Part shown: positions 24,401-35,155 of the stretch, one piece after another
Layout of the letters: the number at the start of each line of letters is the position of its first letter
How positions within the stretch are numbered: the first letter of the stretch is position 1
NCBI GenBank assembly: GCA_035048815.1
Contig: JAUCBN010000043.1
Span: 4,033,001 to 4,097,000 of the forward strand
DNA length: 64,000 bases
From: Abelmoschus esculentus
Lineage: Eukaryota > Streptophyta > Magnoliopsida > Malvales > Malvaceae
Direction: 5' to 3'
Made by a program: the position numbers and the translations under genes
Notes under the pieces: model-generated
Databases searched by the model: none
What the model saw: only the letters and a program-made list of their open reading frames with translations
What the model was told of the DNA's origin: nothing

Positions 24401-24986
24401 TAGAAAAAGAAAATAAAAGGCAAATCACCTTCACACTCTGAACAAAAAGAGGATTTGGTTGAATAAGAAGAGAACAATTTGGACCAAGTTGTATATTCAC
24501 TGCTCCGTAAACCCCCAGAATCAAAGTCATCGAAACTGTTCCATTCCACCCAAGAAATCATGATAAAAATAAATTCAGCATCAAAATATAAAGTTTTACT
24601 TCTAACTATAGTAAAGAACAAGAGATTCACGAGAAAGCGAAAATGTGCAAAGGGAAAAGATCCGAACCGAAAAACCAAAAGGTGGAAACAACGATGATGC
24701 AAGACCACGTGTCATCTCTGATCATCGTTGGTGAATCGTCATTAAAAGCAGGTAAGTTTTCTCTATAAGAAAGAAAGCCGCCGATGTGGTGATTCTCCAG
24801 ATCAGGATTGTGAAAATGCTGCTGATGCTGCGTGTACTCGCTATCTCGCTCCTCTTCCTCTTCCTCGCGAGCATGCGAAGAAGAACCCGAAGATGATGCT
24901 GCGGCCGCGGCTGAATCCCTTCCGTGAGACGAATGTGAAGACGAAGAGTTGGAGGTGGACGGTGAACTCCAGTTTGGATCAGCCAT
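21480..24986 (-). CDS. RING-type E3 ubiquitin ligase, ABERRANT POLLEN DEVELOPMENT (APD) family
   Basis: Ten exons: 24986-24668, 24535-24429, 24330-24205, 24138-24021, 23925-23851, 23777-23695, 22552-22406, 22167-22095, 22014-21666 and 21555-21480, giving 490 residues. The N-terminus is Ser/Ala/Glu-rich and disordered; a first membrane segment follows (IIVVSTFWFFVSMTLILGVY). The central extracytoplasmic APD region contains LLIQPNPLFVQSV, EWIHYLNRGS and YIALGNLNSED. A second membrane segment lies near IVGVGGMTAIMFVAFNFL. The C-terminal RING has CAICFDAPRDC, LPCGHC, CFACG and CPICRRN, complete for zinc binding. APD1/APD2 are endomembrane ligases needed for pollen mitosis in Arabidopsis (known); the role here is inferred. 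Intron 3 uses a GC donor (ATG followed by GCAAGT at 24204). Intron 6 is long (1.1 kb) and carries repeat-like sequence. The ATG at 24984-24986 fits the family start. Confidence 0.92.
22760..23400. repeat. Repeat-like insertion in intron 6 of the APD gene (possible solo LTR)
   Basis: Two diverged direct copies of a roughly 70-bp unit, each ending ATAAGTTCCCTTAAAATTT, occur at about 22805-22875 and 22880-22945. They are followed by text typical of a copia-type LTR 3' part, including a GAGGTTTCCC stretch. I could not define TG...CA ends or a 5-bp duplication, so a solo LTR is only a suggestion. Confidence 0.35.
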
Positions 24987-26665
24987 GCTAGATTGAGGAA
25001 ATGGAAGATAAATGGTAGTTAAAATTGTTGAGAAATTATAAGGTTATGGATTTAAGAAATTATTTTACCTAGAAAGTTTGGGTGAGTAGAGTCCATGAAG
25101 GAGAGTATGAAGAACTTCCAGTGAGATAGCCAAGTTCACCAATCAGTCTTTGCTGTTCTTCCCTTGACCGGTAGTTGTTGTTGGAAGCTGTTGCGGCTGA
25201 CGCATATTATCTTCTATCCGATTCCATTTTAATTTTTACCAGTCTTATTGAAATTGCAGAACTCCATTAATGATGCGTTTACCAAGGATTTTTCAACGCC
25301 CGTTTGGGTGTTAAATTCGGTAGAAAAACGCACACAAAGTTAACTAAACAAAACTCTACTCGAAAAAAAATAATTTTTTGATTAAAATCGAGATGAAAAA
25401 ATTCGATTCGTCTTAACTTGACTCGAAATTTTATAAACTCGAATCGACTCAAAAAAGTTCAAATTAAGTTCAAATTGTAAAATAAAAATCTAATAACTCA
25501 AAATTTTTAATAATTATAGAGATTAATTGCACATTTAACCCATATAATTTTATTTTCAGTCCCTTCCTCTTTTTTACATTTTATTTTTTATAATTTGGTC
25601 ACGTTCTAAATTTATTTTTTTTATTTTATTTAATAGAATTTTTATTTGTATATTTTATTTATATTATTTATTTTTTAATTTTTTGTATTTAATTTATCAT
25701 TATTTTTTGTCTAATTTTAGTTTTACCTAAATAAAAAAGAAGTTATTAATAAAACCTGTAATTAAATAAAATGACATATTTATACCTAAGATATTTGATA
25801 ATAATAATAATTTAAAATATTTTTTTACACATGTGAAAAATAATATAAAGAAATATGTATGTAAATATAAAGAGAAAATTGTTTAAATTGCAATCAAATT
25901 ATACTATAGTATTATAAATAATATAATTAAAATTTGTACATAAATCAAAAAATCGAATCGACTTATTCAAATTGTAAAATATGATGACTCAACTCGAATA
26001 ACTCAATTTTTTTTGACTCTACTCCACTCCACTCGCTCGAACGCTCACCCCTACATGACGTTGTTTGTATATTTTAATATTACTTTTTCGGTTAGTGTTT
26101 TAACACTCGTTGACGGTGGAATTACCAAAATATTATTTTTAATGTTTTAATCTATAAAATATTTTTTTAAAATTAATTTTAATAATAAAGTATTTTATTA
26201 TAGTAATCAGATGTCGGGTATATTACAATTCGACTTTAATATGTTACCTTTTTATCATGTATATCGTGAATAAAATTAGGTAACAAATAAATTTGTATGA
26301 ATGAGACAATATTTCTTGCACTTACATGTTTGGATAGAAAAAGCTCCATTGAAAATCGAGAACTTGACTCATAAGGATCGTTGTGGGTCATCTCTCAGTA
26401 TTGATTTAAAAATTCTTTATTTTTAGAGCACTATATATCTTTGTTTTGATATTTTTTTGGGACTGACTTTTCACTTTGTTCGATATTGTTCTCGTTCCCT
26501 TATATTGAAGTTTTAGTGAAAAAGTCTTTTAAGATTTAGCTGTCTATTTATTTTGCTTTCTATTTTCTTTGAGAGACCATTATTTATTTTGTTTTTATTT
26601 AATTTTATTGATAATAAAGACGGCCTTATCAGTTAAAAAAAAATGGTATCAAAGGTGTAATATCT
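24987..26665. other. Promoter and repeat-rich region between APD and IMP2 genes
   Basis: About 25000-25210 is probably the APD 5' leader and proximal promoter. From about 25320 to 26055 the sequence carries TCGAGT/ACTCGA motifs and ends CGCTCACCCCTA, matching the right terminus of the MULE-like elements at 33904-34351 and 8339-9402, so a related older copy probably lies here. No gene seen. Confidence 0.4.
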
Positions 26666-27262
26666 TAAGGGTAAATTACTTGAGTAGTCAACTAATTATA
26701 TGTTTGTTTTTATTTTGGTCATTTAATATCAAAAACTCAGTTTAGTCATTAGCGTTGTAGATCGTTGCCATTTTGATATTTTTTGTTATATTGTTAAAGC
26801 AATTTGCCCAACTCATAAAAAATAACAACATGCAAAGTGGTGTTCTCTCCCAAATAAGCATATTTCAGGTGCATTAGCAATGGTTTTACTTCCAACCAGG
26901 GTGGTTCCTTGATCTACATCTTTGGTGGGAAATATGTCATGTCAAATTCAAATATTCTGTCTTTTTTCGTGCTCGATCAATAATCATCAACCACTCGAGT
27001 TTTTCCTCAATATGTTCTTATTTTGCTATCTGTATTGCCATGACAATTCCTATTAAGTTCTTTCACCAACGAGTCGAATATATCAATGGCATGGTATTCT
27101 TGAATTTATAGGCACATGCCAAAGCTTCAACGACAGTAAATGCAATTTGTTGATCATTTATTGATAATGTAAGTGGCCGAAATATAACTTTTTAAAATTT
27201 AGTGATCAAAACAAGAAAAAGATAAAACAAAAATGACATTCGTGGAAATTTACCTTAAAAGG
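26666..27262. mobile_element. Probable fold-back element upstream of IMP2
   Basis: The left end reads AAGGGTAAATTACTTGAG and the inverted right end TTTTAAGGTAAATTTCCACG, followed on both sides by an ATTTTGGTCA/GTTTTGATCA-type tract. The arms are diverged inverted copies of roughly 100 bp. The central 250 bp (about 26830-27080) is not part of the inverted repeat and has more even base composition; its origin is unknown. Confidence 0.5.
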
Positions 27263-28121
27263 TTCAGCCATTTGGTATAAAATTAGAATGGTCGTTTTTC
27301 CATTTTAGCAATTTCCTACGTGATCTGCAAAGCTGCATGCTGACAGCCGCTACAAAAAAGAACCTAAACAAGCTAAAATCCAGGGACTGGCGCCTGCCTC
27401 TGCTATTACCTGATTGCTTCCCTTGCTCTCCAGGTAACAAGTTCATCCTTTGAGTGTTGCTCATTTCCCTTACCTCTCAGCAATTTCGTTTATTGTTATC
27501 CTTTATATTCAGCTGCCACTGCACATAAAATGTTCGACGTTTTGCCTTCTCGAAACAACAGACATTTCTGAAACTTGTTAATCTATGGTATATGGTCTGA
27601 AAATTTTAGGGAGTTTCTAGGGTACCCATATGTCAATTCCGTAACCCGTTAGGTGTAGTTCTCTGGCAAATTGGGTGGAAGTTATTTACATTAACCAAGA
27701 TTAATTTTGGCCGTATCGAGAAGATTATGTATTTTGCAACTTTCTGTTTTTTATGTCAGATAGTGCGTTTATAGTCTTTTTTATTCATTTCCCAAGGAAA
27801 ATATGATGTTCGATGTTTTGCTTAATCATACTATTGGCATTTCTGAATTTGTTAATTCATTGTGTATGGTCTGCTCGTGTGCATTTCTTGTTTAATTGTT
27901 TCCCCAGCTTGTCGTTTCAAATTTTAGGGTGTATATCAATTCTGTAACTTGTATTTCACTGGCTGCTTGGATGAAAGTTTTTATATTAACCGAGATTAAC
28001 TTTTAACTAATGTATAGCATATATTGTATTTTGTTCCATATTCTGTTTTTTGGTTGACTTCAATTGTAATGCAGATGGTTCCATTTTAGCCTGATATTTG
28101 TGTGTTATTGGAAGCGTGGAG

Positions 28122-29255
28122 ATGGGAACACCTAGTGTTTTATGGAATGTTACAAAGAAGTGTTTCACGGTTGGGGTTATCACGCTTACAGTTTCAGATC
28201 TATTTGCCAGTATTGTCCCTGTCCGGGGTGCCTCAATGTCTCCAACGTTTAATCCCAAAACCAATAGCTTGCTTGATTCATTGAGTGGTATTACTTTGAG
28301 ATTGAGAGGGAGAGTTTAAGTCTTTTGCATCCCTCTTGATTGTAAGTGACTGGTCATTTCTTTGGCTGCAGATGATCGTGTTCTGGTTGAGAAGTTGTGC
28401 CTTCAAAATTACAAATTTTCACATGGCGACGTGATAGTTTTTAGGTAATTTTTCATTGATATTGCTCACATATATCTTAAATCCCAATTACTTGTTAAGT
28501 CAAATGCAGCCACCTCCTAGATGAAGCAATATCTGGGATTGGCTTTTCATTCTTGGCTTCTTGATGCCAATCTTGTATTTCACAGCAGTGGAGTTGGGAA
28601 CAGAGTTACCAAGCTTTTGTAGAGTAACTGATTAAAATTGAAAAGACTAGAGAGAAATTGATAGAATAAACAATCACATTTTCATGAGTCTATCTTACAT
28701 GACCCTGGAAATGCCTTTTGTTTTTCTGTTACGATAGGCTACTTCACCAAAGGTTTGGGTGTTTTTGTTGCTCAGTAAGTACTTTTGATAAAATGTTGAT
28801 TCCATGTGCCATACACGCAATGTACTGTCTCAAATGAAACTCATCTTTCAAATAATTGATAGTGCTATGCTTTCGTTGTATACTTTTGCAGCTCTCCAAA
28901 TAATCACAAGGAGAAACATGTAAAGAGAATTGTTGGCTTGCCAGGTGACTGGGTCAGGACTATTTACGACGTGGTGCATATTCCGGAAGGACATTGTTGG
29001 GTCGAGGGAGACAACATGGCTTCCAGCTTAGACTCGAGGTCTTTTGGCCCCGTAAGTTGGTTCACCCTGATTGCATTCTATAACATGACAGGCTGAACTC
29101 CTTTATATTTCTATTACTTTGAGCTTTGAACTGGCTATCCTCTACAGGTTCCTTTGGGTTTGGTTAAAGGAAGGGTCACCCATGTATTGTGGCCTCCCCA
29201 TAGAGTATGCAGTGTCGACAGAAAAACTTCTCAAAACCGAGTTTCTTCCTCTTAG
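28122..29255 (+). CDS. Mitochondrial inner membrane protease subunit 2 (IMP2-like signal peptidase)
   Basis: Four exons: 28122-28287, 28372-28444, 28892-29051 and 29148-29255, giving 168 residues. This S26-family serine protease trims sorting signals from proteins inserted in the mitochondrial inner membrane (family knowledge). The N-terminal hydrophobic segment (FTVGVITLTVSDLFASIVPV) is followed by the catalytic-serine motif GASMSPTFNP. The general-base lysine lies in HVKRIVGLPGDW, and box E-type WVEGDN is followed by SLDSRSFGPVPLGLV. All catalytic elements are present. It ends in a family-atypical short tail (DRKTSQNRVSSS). The 5' UTR appears split: an intron donor CCAG/GTAACA at about 27433 and an acceptor at about 28075. 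Start ATG is fixed by the family opening MGTPSVLWNVTKKC. Confidence 0.92.
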
Positions 29256-31544
29256 ATGGCATCTGAATTCTGAACATATGTTCATTTCTTTTCCATTGGA
29301 TTACATGTGGCAGATTTCTTTCATGGACAAGTAATACAAAGTGTTTCCATTGATTCCTAATTAACTGCATTTCAAAATGCTCAATTGTTAATTAAATTAT
29401 TGTGTACCATATCATCTTTGTGCTATTGTCTTGAGTTTTGGATTGATAGTTCAACTTGTTGAAAAGATACTCCAACCTTCTAGCTCATTAAAACAAGAGT
29501 GAAACCTTAGGACTGGTTAAGAGAGAGATCCAGATCTTTTTAGGGTTTTGTTAAAATTTCCAACATTTTATCGTTTCATATGTCCAATTATTAAGTTTTT
29601 CTTAGCATAGATTCGGCCTATAACACATTGTATGTATCTAGTTGTCAAGCTAGTCGGATTTTGAACAAGGATGAGATTCCACAATTGTTGGCATCAAGTT
29701 CCACAATCACAATGAATATATGGAGATTTAGCTGAGCAAACTATCTATGATTCCCCAAAGTTTAGCCTTAAAGATTATTATTTTTTGTTTAACCTCTGGT
29801 ATTCGACTCATTGATTGATTAACTCATATTGGATTTTACACAGGTCTAATATAGGAGTGACCCATTTCAACATAGTTTTTTCTCCATTCACAACGGTAGG
29901 ATTTAAACCCCTAACCTTAGATCTAACGTTTCATCTTGCTAGACTAACTGATCGTTGGTTGGCCAAAATATTATTTATAGCATTTAGCAGCAAAGTTCTT
30001 TATTAGAAAGTAGTCTGCGATGATTATAGATGAAATTGGGTTAGGTTAAGTAGGAAGGAAATTTATGAAGAAGGAGCAATTAAAAATAGAATATAAAATT
30101 AAGTCCTTCAAATTTATAGCCTACGCCTAGCATATCAAAATCATTAATAGACAACTCGAAAGGCTTATTCTAATTGACAACTGTATATGAAAACAACAGA
30201 GGAGGATTGTCCTCCAGAAATATATAGTATCTAATAAAAGTATGTAAAACATAGTTCCCGGTTGGGAACGCAATCTAGCGGTGCAACTTGCAACCAAAAT
30301 TTAAGGTTGAAAAAGAATGACGGTATTTGCCACTTTTCACCACATGGATTGCTTTTCTATAGAAATTTCAACATCAAATATGATCGATGAAAGTAGGGAT
30401 GAACCTAGGGGTGTTTTAAGTTTATATATATTATAGATATTTTTATATTTTATGTTGATGATTTAATCCTGTATTTTTAGAATTTTTATATAATTTTATT
30501 AAGTATAAAAGTTTACATCACTAACATAAAATTTTATGTCGCCCTTTTAAACAAATATCTAAAGTTTTAGGCTAATATGGTCACGGAATTAAGTTTTAAC
30601 TAATAAGCACTAAACGCAAATTTTATTAGTTAAACTCCATACTATAACTTAAATCTTTAAATTTAAAACTATTACGATTAAAAACTTAAACCTTAAACGT
30701 AATTTTTAAAACTAAATCGATTATGTAGACAAATTTTCTATCAACATTTATGCATGATATAAAAATATTTTCTCAACGGCAATTTTCAGAAGTATGACAA
30801 AATTTTGTTTGACTTCTTGCTTTCATTTACTTGGTCATCTTTGAAGACAATTACATATATATATATATTTTCTGGCGGCATGTAAACATCAAAAGCAGTA
30901 TGAGTGGTTAAAACAAATCCTTACAAGTCAAAATACTTTGCCCATCGAAATAGATAAATATATAGAGAGCAAAATCCCAGTGGTGTAAGGAAAACCACAG
31001 TTCATCAAACTCACCAACTCCAAACACTTTTATCACCATATTGTGAACAAGGTTTGCCTTGCCTTGTCGAAATTAATCTACCAATGTTGTTGTCACTTTC
31101 AATATCTCTTTCACCTCTTTCTGCTAATGTCCAACTTTTCGATGTTTCTCATATTTATCAATTCTTTATATTGAAAATCTAAGACCCAAAGCTTATATTA
31201 CCTTTGATCATAAATGGATCTTCTCCTTTATCCTTTATCTCTGCTCCACTACCTTTCAAGGGGGTTTCTTTCTATACCCTTTTTTCAGCATACTGACTGC
31301 AGTAAACTCAGGTTAGTATTTGACTCACTGAGTTTGGTAGGTTGGTGGACTCACCTGTTGCATTTAATTTACTGGTATTCTTTTTAGCTGTTTCATATAA
31401 CTGCTTTTGATGTGAACTTTGGTACCTTCCACTTTTTCTTATTGCCTCTTTTTTATGTTTGTGATAAGTGAGATTACCTTCTGGTGATTTTAAGCAACGA
31501 ATAAAGAGATCTGGCTTATATGGGTTCAGGATCTAGTGTTTGAC
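29256..31544. other. Intergenic region between IMP2 and the kinase gene
   Basis: The first 100-200 bases are probably IMP2 3' UTR. The middle (29450-30950) is AT-rich with no gene. From about 31010 the sequence looks like the kinase 5' leader, with pyrimidine-rich exonic stretches and splice-like sites (AACTCAG/GTTAGT at about 31313 and an acceptor GGGTTCAG at about 31530), so one or two 5' UTR introns are likely. Confidence 0.4.
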
Positions 31545-33788
31545 ATGAGTTGTAGGTGCTTTGGTTTGTTTGATTGGTTCAAAGGAAACGATAGCCAAGG
31601 CCAGACACAGGGTCAAGGTAAGAATTTGAGGCAATTCCAGTTGATTATTTTTTATGGGTTTGGTTTCTTCAAGTTGTCAAAGTTCTCTTATCCCCTTTGC
31701 CTGCAATATAAAGCTCTAGTCTTTGGTTTGAGCTATTGGTCATACTACCTTGATCAAAATCAGAGATTTAAATTGTGGTTGCGGCCGCGTTTTTTTGTTG
31801 TGGTGTTTTATAGTGATTGCAAACTTTGTGAGTTCCTATTTTCTGTACCCCTACTGTCCCCAATCACGGCAGGGTACTGCTATTTGAATCCCTGATCAAA
31901 ACATACAGGCAATGCAGGCTGTAAAAGCCTGGAAAAGAAATGTGCCTCTGCTTGGTAGTGAAATTGTATGAATTCCTGGTTTTATGGAATATTTAGGTAA
32001 ATCTTGGAAAATTACTATCACTTTTATTTGGTGTCAAACAGTTACTTTTAGCAGATTTTACCTCTCAGAAAGTTCTCATGTTGTTTGTTTATTTGTTGTA
32101 TTTGTGCAAGGGTAGAGTTTGCCACCAACAATGTAAGGCTCTTTTCGTATAATTCATTGAGATCAGCAACACTGGGTTTTCATCCATCCAACAGGATTGG
32201 TGGAGGTGGTTTTGGAGTTGTTTATAGGGTAAACAATATACCCATTTTTTTTATTTTGATATTTAGTTATTTATATGTCTATATGATTGCATGTCCATCT
32301 GTATGTGTGAGGAGGTTTGAATGTTTGTTTTGGGTACTAATGGTCACTTTGCTTTTGTTTTTCTATCATTGTTTAGGGAGTTTTAAGAGATGGCACTCAG
32401 GTAGCCATCAAGACCCTCTCCGCAGAGTCTAAACAAGGGTCTCGTGAGTTTGTGACGGAGATTGATATGATATCGAACATTCGACATCCAAATCTCGTCG
32501 AACTAATTGGCTGTTGTGTCGACGAAAAACACCGGATCTTGGTTTACGAATATCTAGAGAATAACAGCCTTTCTAGTGTTTTACTTGGTAACTACATGAA
32601 TCCTATGCCTCCCATACAAGCTTGAATGAAAGAAGGAACTATAGATTTCAGGGTATTCTAACGTCCAGTAATGGTGTGATTTCAGGTTCAAGAAGTAAAT
32701 ATATAGCTCTGGATTGGTCTAAAAGAGCTGCCATTTGCATAGGTACAGCTTCTGGTATTGCATTTCTTCATTACGAAGCCGTACCTTGTATTGTCCACAG
32801 GGACATAAAAGCTAGTAATATACTTCTTGATGGGAATTTTCATCCAAAAATTGGGGATTTTGGGCTAGCCAAGCTTTTCCCAGACAATGTCACTCATCTC
32901 AGTACTCGAGTTGCCGGAACAGTGTAAGAATCATTTTCTTTGCAGTTTCAACCCTTGAGCGAGTTGTAGGAAATACCAAATTCATGCAAACATGACATCT
33001 TTCTCATGATAATTCTTCTATTTGTCTGTCTTGGTGTAACATAACTGATAATGTGGTATTTTGTGCAGTGGATATTTGGCCCCAGAATATGCCCATTTAG
33101 GACAGCTAACCAAGAAGGCAGATGTGTACAGCTTTGGGGTTCTCATCCTTGAAATAGTCAGTGGAAGAAGCAGTTCAAAGGCTGCATTTGGAGTGGAATT
33201 GATGCTTCTAGTTGAATGGGTATCTTACCTACACTATACTCAATTCGAATATATTTTTTCTTTAATTCGAATATTTAATATATAACATAATAAACATAGT
33301 TGTTCAAACTATGCTAGTTTTTAGAACATAGACAGTTGCCTGAACATAGATGTTCAAACTATGCTAGTCTCAAATTTGAGTATGGTAGGGGACTAAAAAT
33401 CATGATTTGAACATAGACATCTGCCTGAATCTGCAATGTGTTGCAGACATGGAAACTGAGAGAAGAGGAAAGGCTATTGGAGATTGTAGATCCTGAACTG
33501 AGTGAATATCCCGAAGACGAGGTGATCCGGTTCATCAAGGTTGGCTTATTTTGCACCCAAGCGTCTCCCCACCAAAGACCCACCATGAAACAAGTTGTGG
33601 AGATGCTTTCCAAAGACGTGCAGCTTAACGAGAAGCAGTTGACGGAGGCGGGTGTTTATAGGGGTTATCGACGAATGTCATCGGAGTCTTCATCTTCTTT
33701 AAACCCCAAACGCAAGCCATCAGTTGATCCTTCTTCTTCCACTAACATTGTTAGCTCTCACAGTATAACAGAGATGCTTCCTAGGTGA
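31545..33788 (+). CDS. Receptor-like cytoplasmic serine/threonine kinase, CRPK1 (At1g16670)-like
   Basis: Six exons: 31545-31617, 32116-32228, 32377-32587, 32686-32923, 33069-33219 and 33447-33788, giving 375 residues. After a short Cys-rich N-terminus (MSCRCFGLFDWF, possibly lipidated) and a Gln/Gly spacer comes a complete kinase domain: glycine loop IGGGGFGVVY, catalytic Lys in QVAIKTL, catalytic loop HRDIKASN, DFGLAK, activation-segment end GYLAPEY and DVYSFGVLILEIVSG. An RD-type, active kinase is expected. A Ser-rich tail follows from about residue 325. No signal peptide or membrane segment is seen, so it is cytoplasmic or membrane-tethered. CRPK1 phosphorylates 14-3-3 proteins in cold signalling (known); a similar role is only a suggestion. 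Exon 2 begins after an AG in GGGTAG; this choice alone keeps the frame open into EFATNNVRLFSYNSL. Confidence 0.9.
33280..33430. repeat. Short direct repeats in the last intron of the kinase gene
   Basis: GTTCAAACTATGCTAGT occurs at about 33301 and 33350, and GAACATAGACA with TTGCCTGAAC/ATCTGCCTGAAT occurs around both. A small local duplication with no effect on coding. Confidence 0.7.
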
Positions 33789-33903
33789 TGTTAGTCAATC
33801 TTATTTGTTTCACCTAGTAGTGCATTTATATCACAATTAGAGTTGGTAAAATCCACAAGCTCACTCAGTTGTGATTTATGTGGTAACACCCTATATTCAG
33901 AAC

Positions 33904-34351
33904 TATGGGTGAGTATTCGATCGAGTCAAATCAAAAAATTTCGAGTTATTCGAGTTAACGAGTCATATTTTACAACTCAAACTTTATTTGAAATTTTTTC
34001 GGTTCGAGTCGAGTTTAAGAAATTCGAGTTGAGTCGAATTGAGTCGAGTTTTCGAGTTTCTATAAATATTTAATTGTAATTATTTATCATGTTATAGTAT
34101 GATTTATTTCCAATTTAAATGACTTTCTCTAATCATATAAGATATGCATATATATATATTCATATGTAGCAATATTTTTTTATATTTTTATATATCAATA
34201 TATATATATATCATAAAAAATTGAGAGATTCGTCTCAAACTTAAAAATTAATCCTTTAATTACTAAAAATTTCGAGTTATTCGAATTTTCATTTTATAAC
34301 TCAAACTTTATTTGAAATTTTTTCAAGTCGAGTCGAGTTTTGCTCACCCCT
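33904..34351. mobile_element. MULE-type MITE, 448 bp
   Basis: The left end is (T)ATGGGTGAGTATTCGATCG and the inverted right end AGGGGTGAGCAAAACTCGAC. ATTCAGAAC flanks both sides (33895-33903 and 34352-34360), an exact 9-bp target-site duplication, the Mutator-like signature (known). The interior holds repeated TCGAGTTATTCGAG and CGAGTCGAGTTT motifs at both ends and an AT-rich centre. It sits about 115 bp after the kinase stop codon, so it may supply 3' UTR sequence. Confidence 0.85.
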
Positions 34352-34360
34352 ATTCAGAAC

Positions 34361-35155
34361 CATAGAATTCTTTCAAGGGATTTATTTAAAATTTTAAAAA
34401 TATAATTAAATTTTGAAAAAAAAAAGCTTAAAGTGTTAGATTAAATTTTTTAAAGGACAAAACGTCAATTTGTCAATTTTTTGGGAATCAAGTTCCCCTT
34501 CAGTTTTCATAAGGATCCACTCCTACTAAAACTACTATTATTATTTTGTTTTTTTTTAAATCATAAATATTTAATTTATTAATAGACTATTTTATATCAT
34601 ATACAATTTATTTTATTTTTAAATAATTTTTAAATATTTATAATATAATATTTATTGATATTTTTAATATTTTAATAATATAAATATATTTTACAAATAA
34701 AATAATTAAAAATTGAATATTTTAAAATAAATATTATATATATTTTTTAGTTTAGATCTCTCATATTATTTAAGGCACATAAGATATCACCCTATTAAAT
34801 AAAAATAAATAAATTATTTTTGTTTATAAAAATTAAAATCCGATTTGCATTTTGATGGGTTCCGCTGTTGGCGGCGGTTTGTGGGTTGGGCCGAAAGAGA
34901 ACTGGACCGTACAATCAGATATTTTGGTAATTTCATGTAAACTTGACTTCGATTCTGGAGTGCTATAAAAACACTGAAACCCAGCCAAGAACCAAGAGGG
35001 AGAAAAGGAAATATACAGGGTGAGGGTGAAAGGGAAAAGGAAAGAGAATAATGGAGCAAATTCTGGTTAAACCCTAAAATCCCTTTTGGCATTTACTGTG
35101 TTAGCATTTCAAAACTCCATTCCTTAATATAATCGGATTAGATTTTGTCTTTTTA
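34361..35155. other. Intergenic region and CPL2 5' leader
   Basis: AT-rich up to about 34840, then an even-composition stretch likely to be promoter and 5' UTR of the phosphatase gene. No separate gene seen. Confidence 0.45.
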
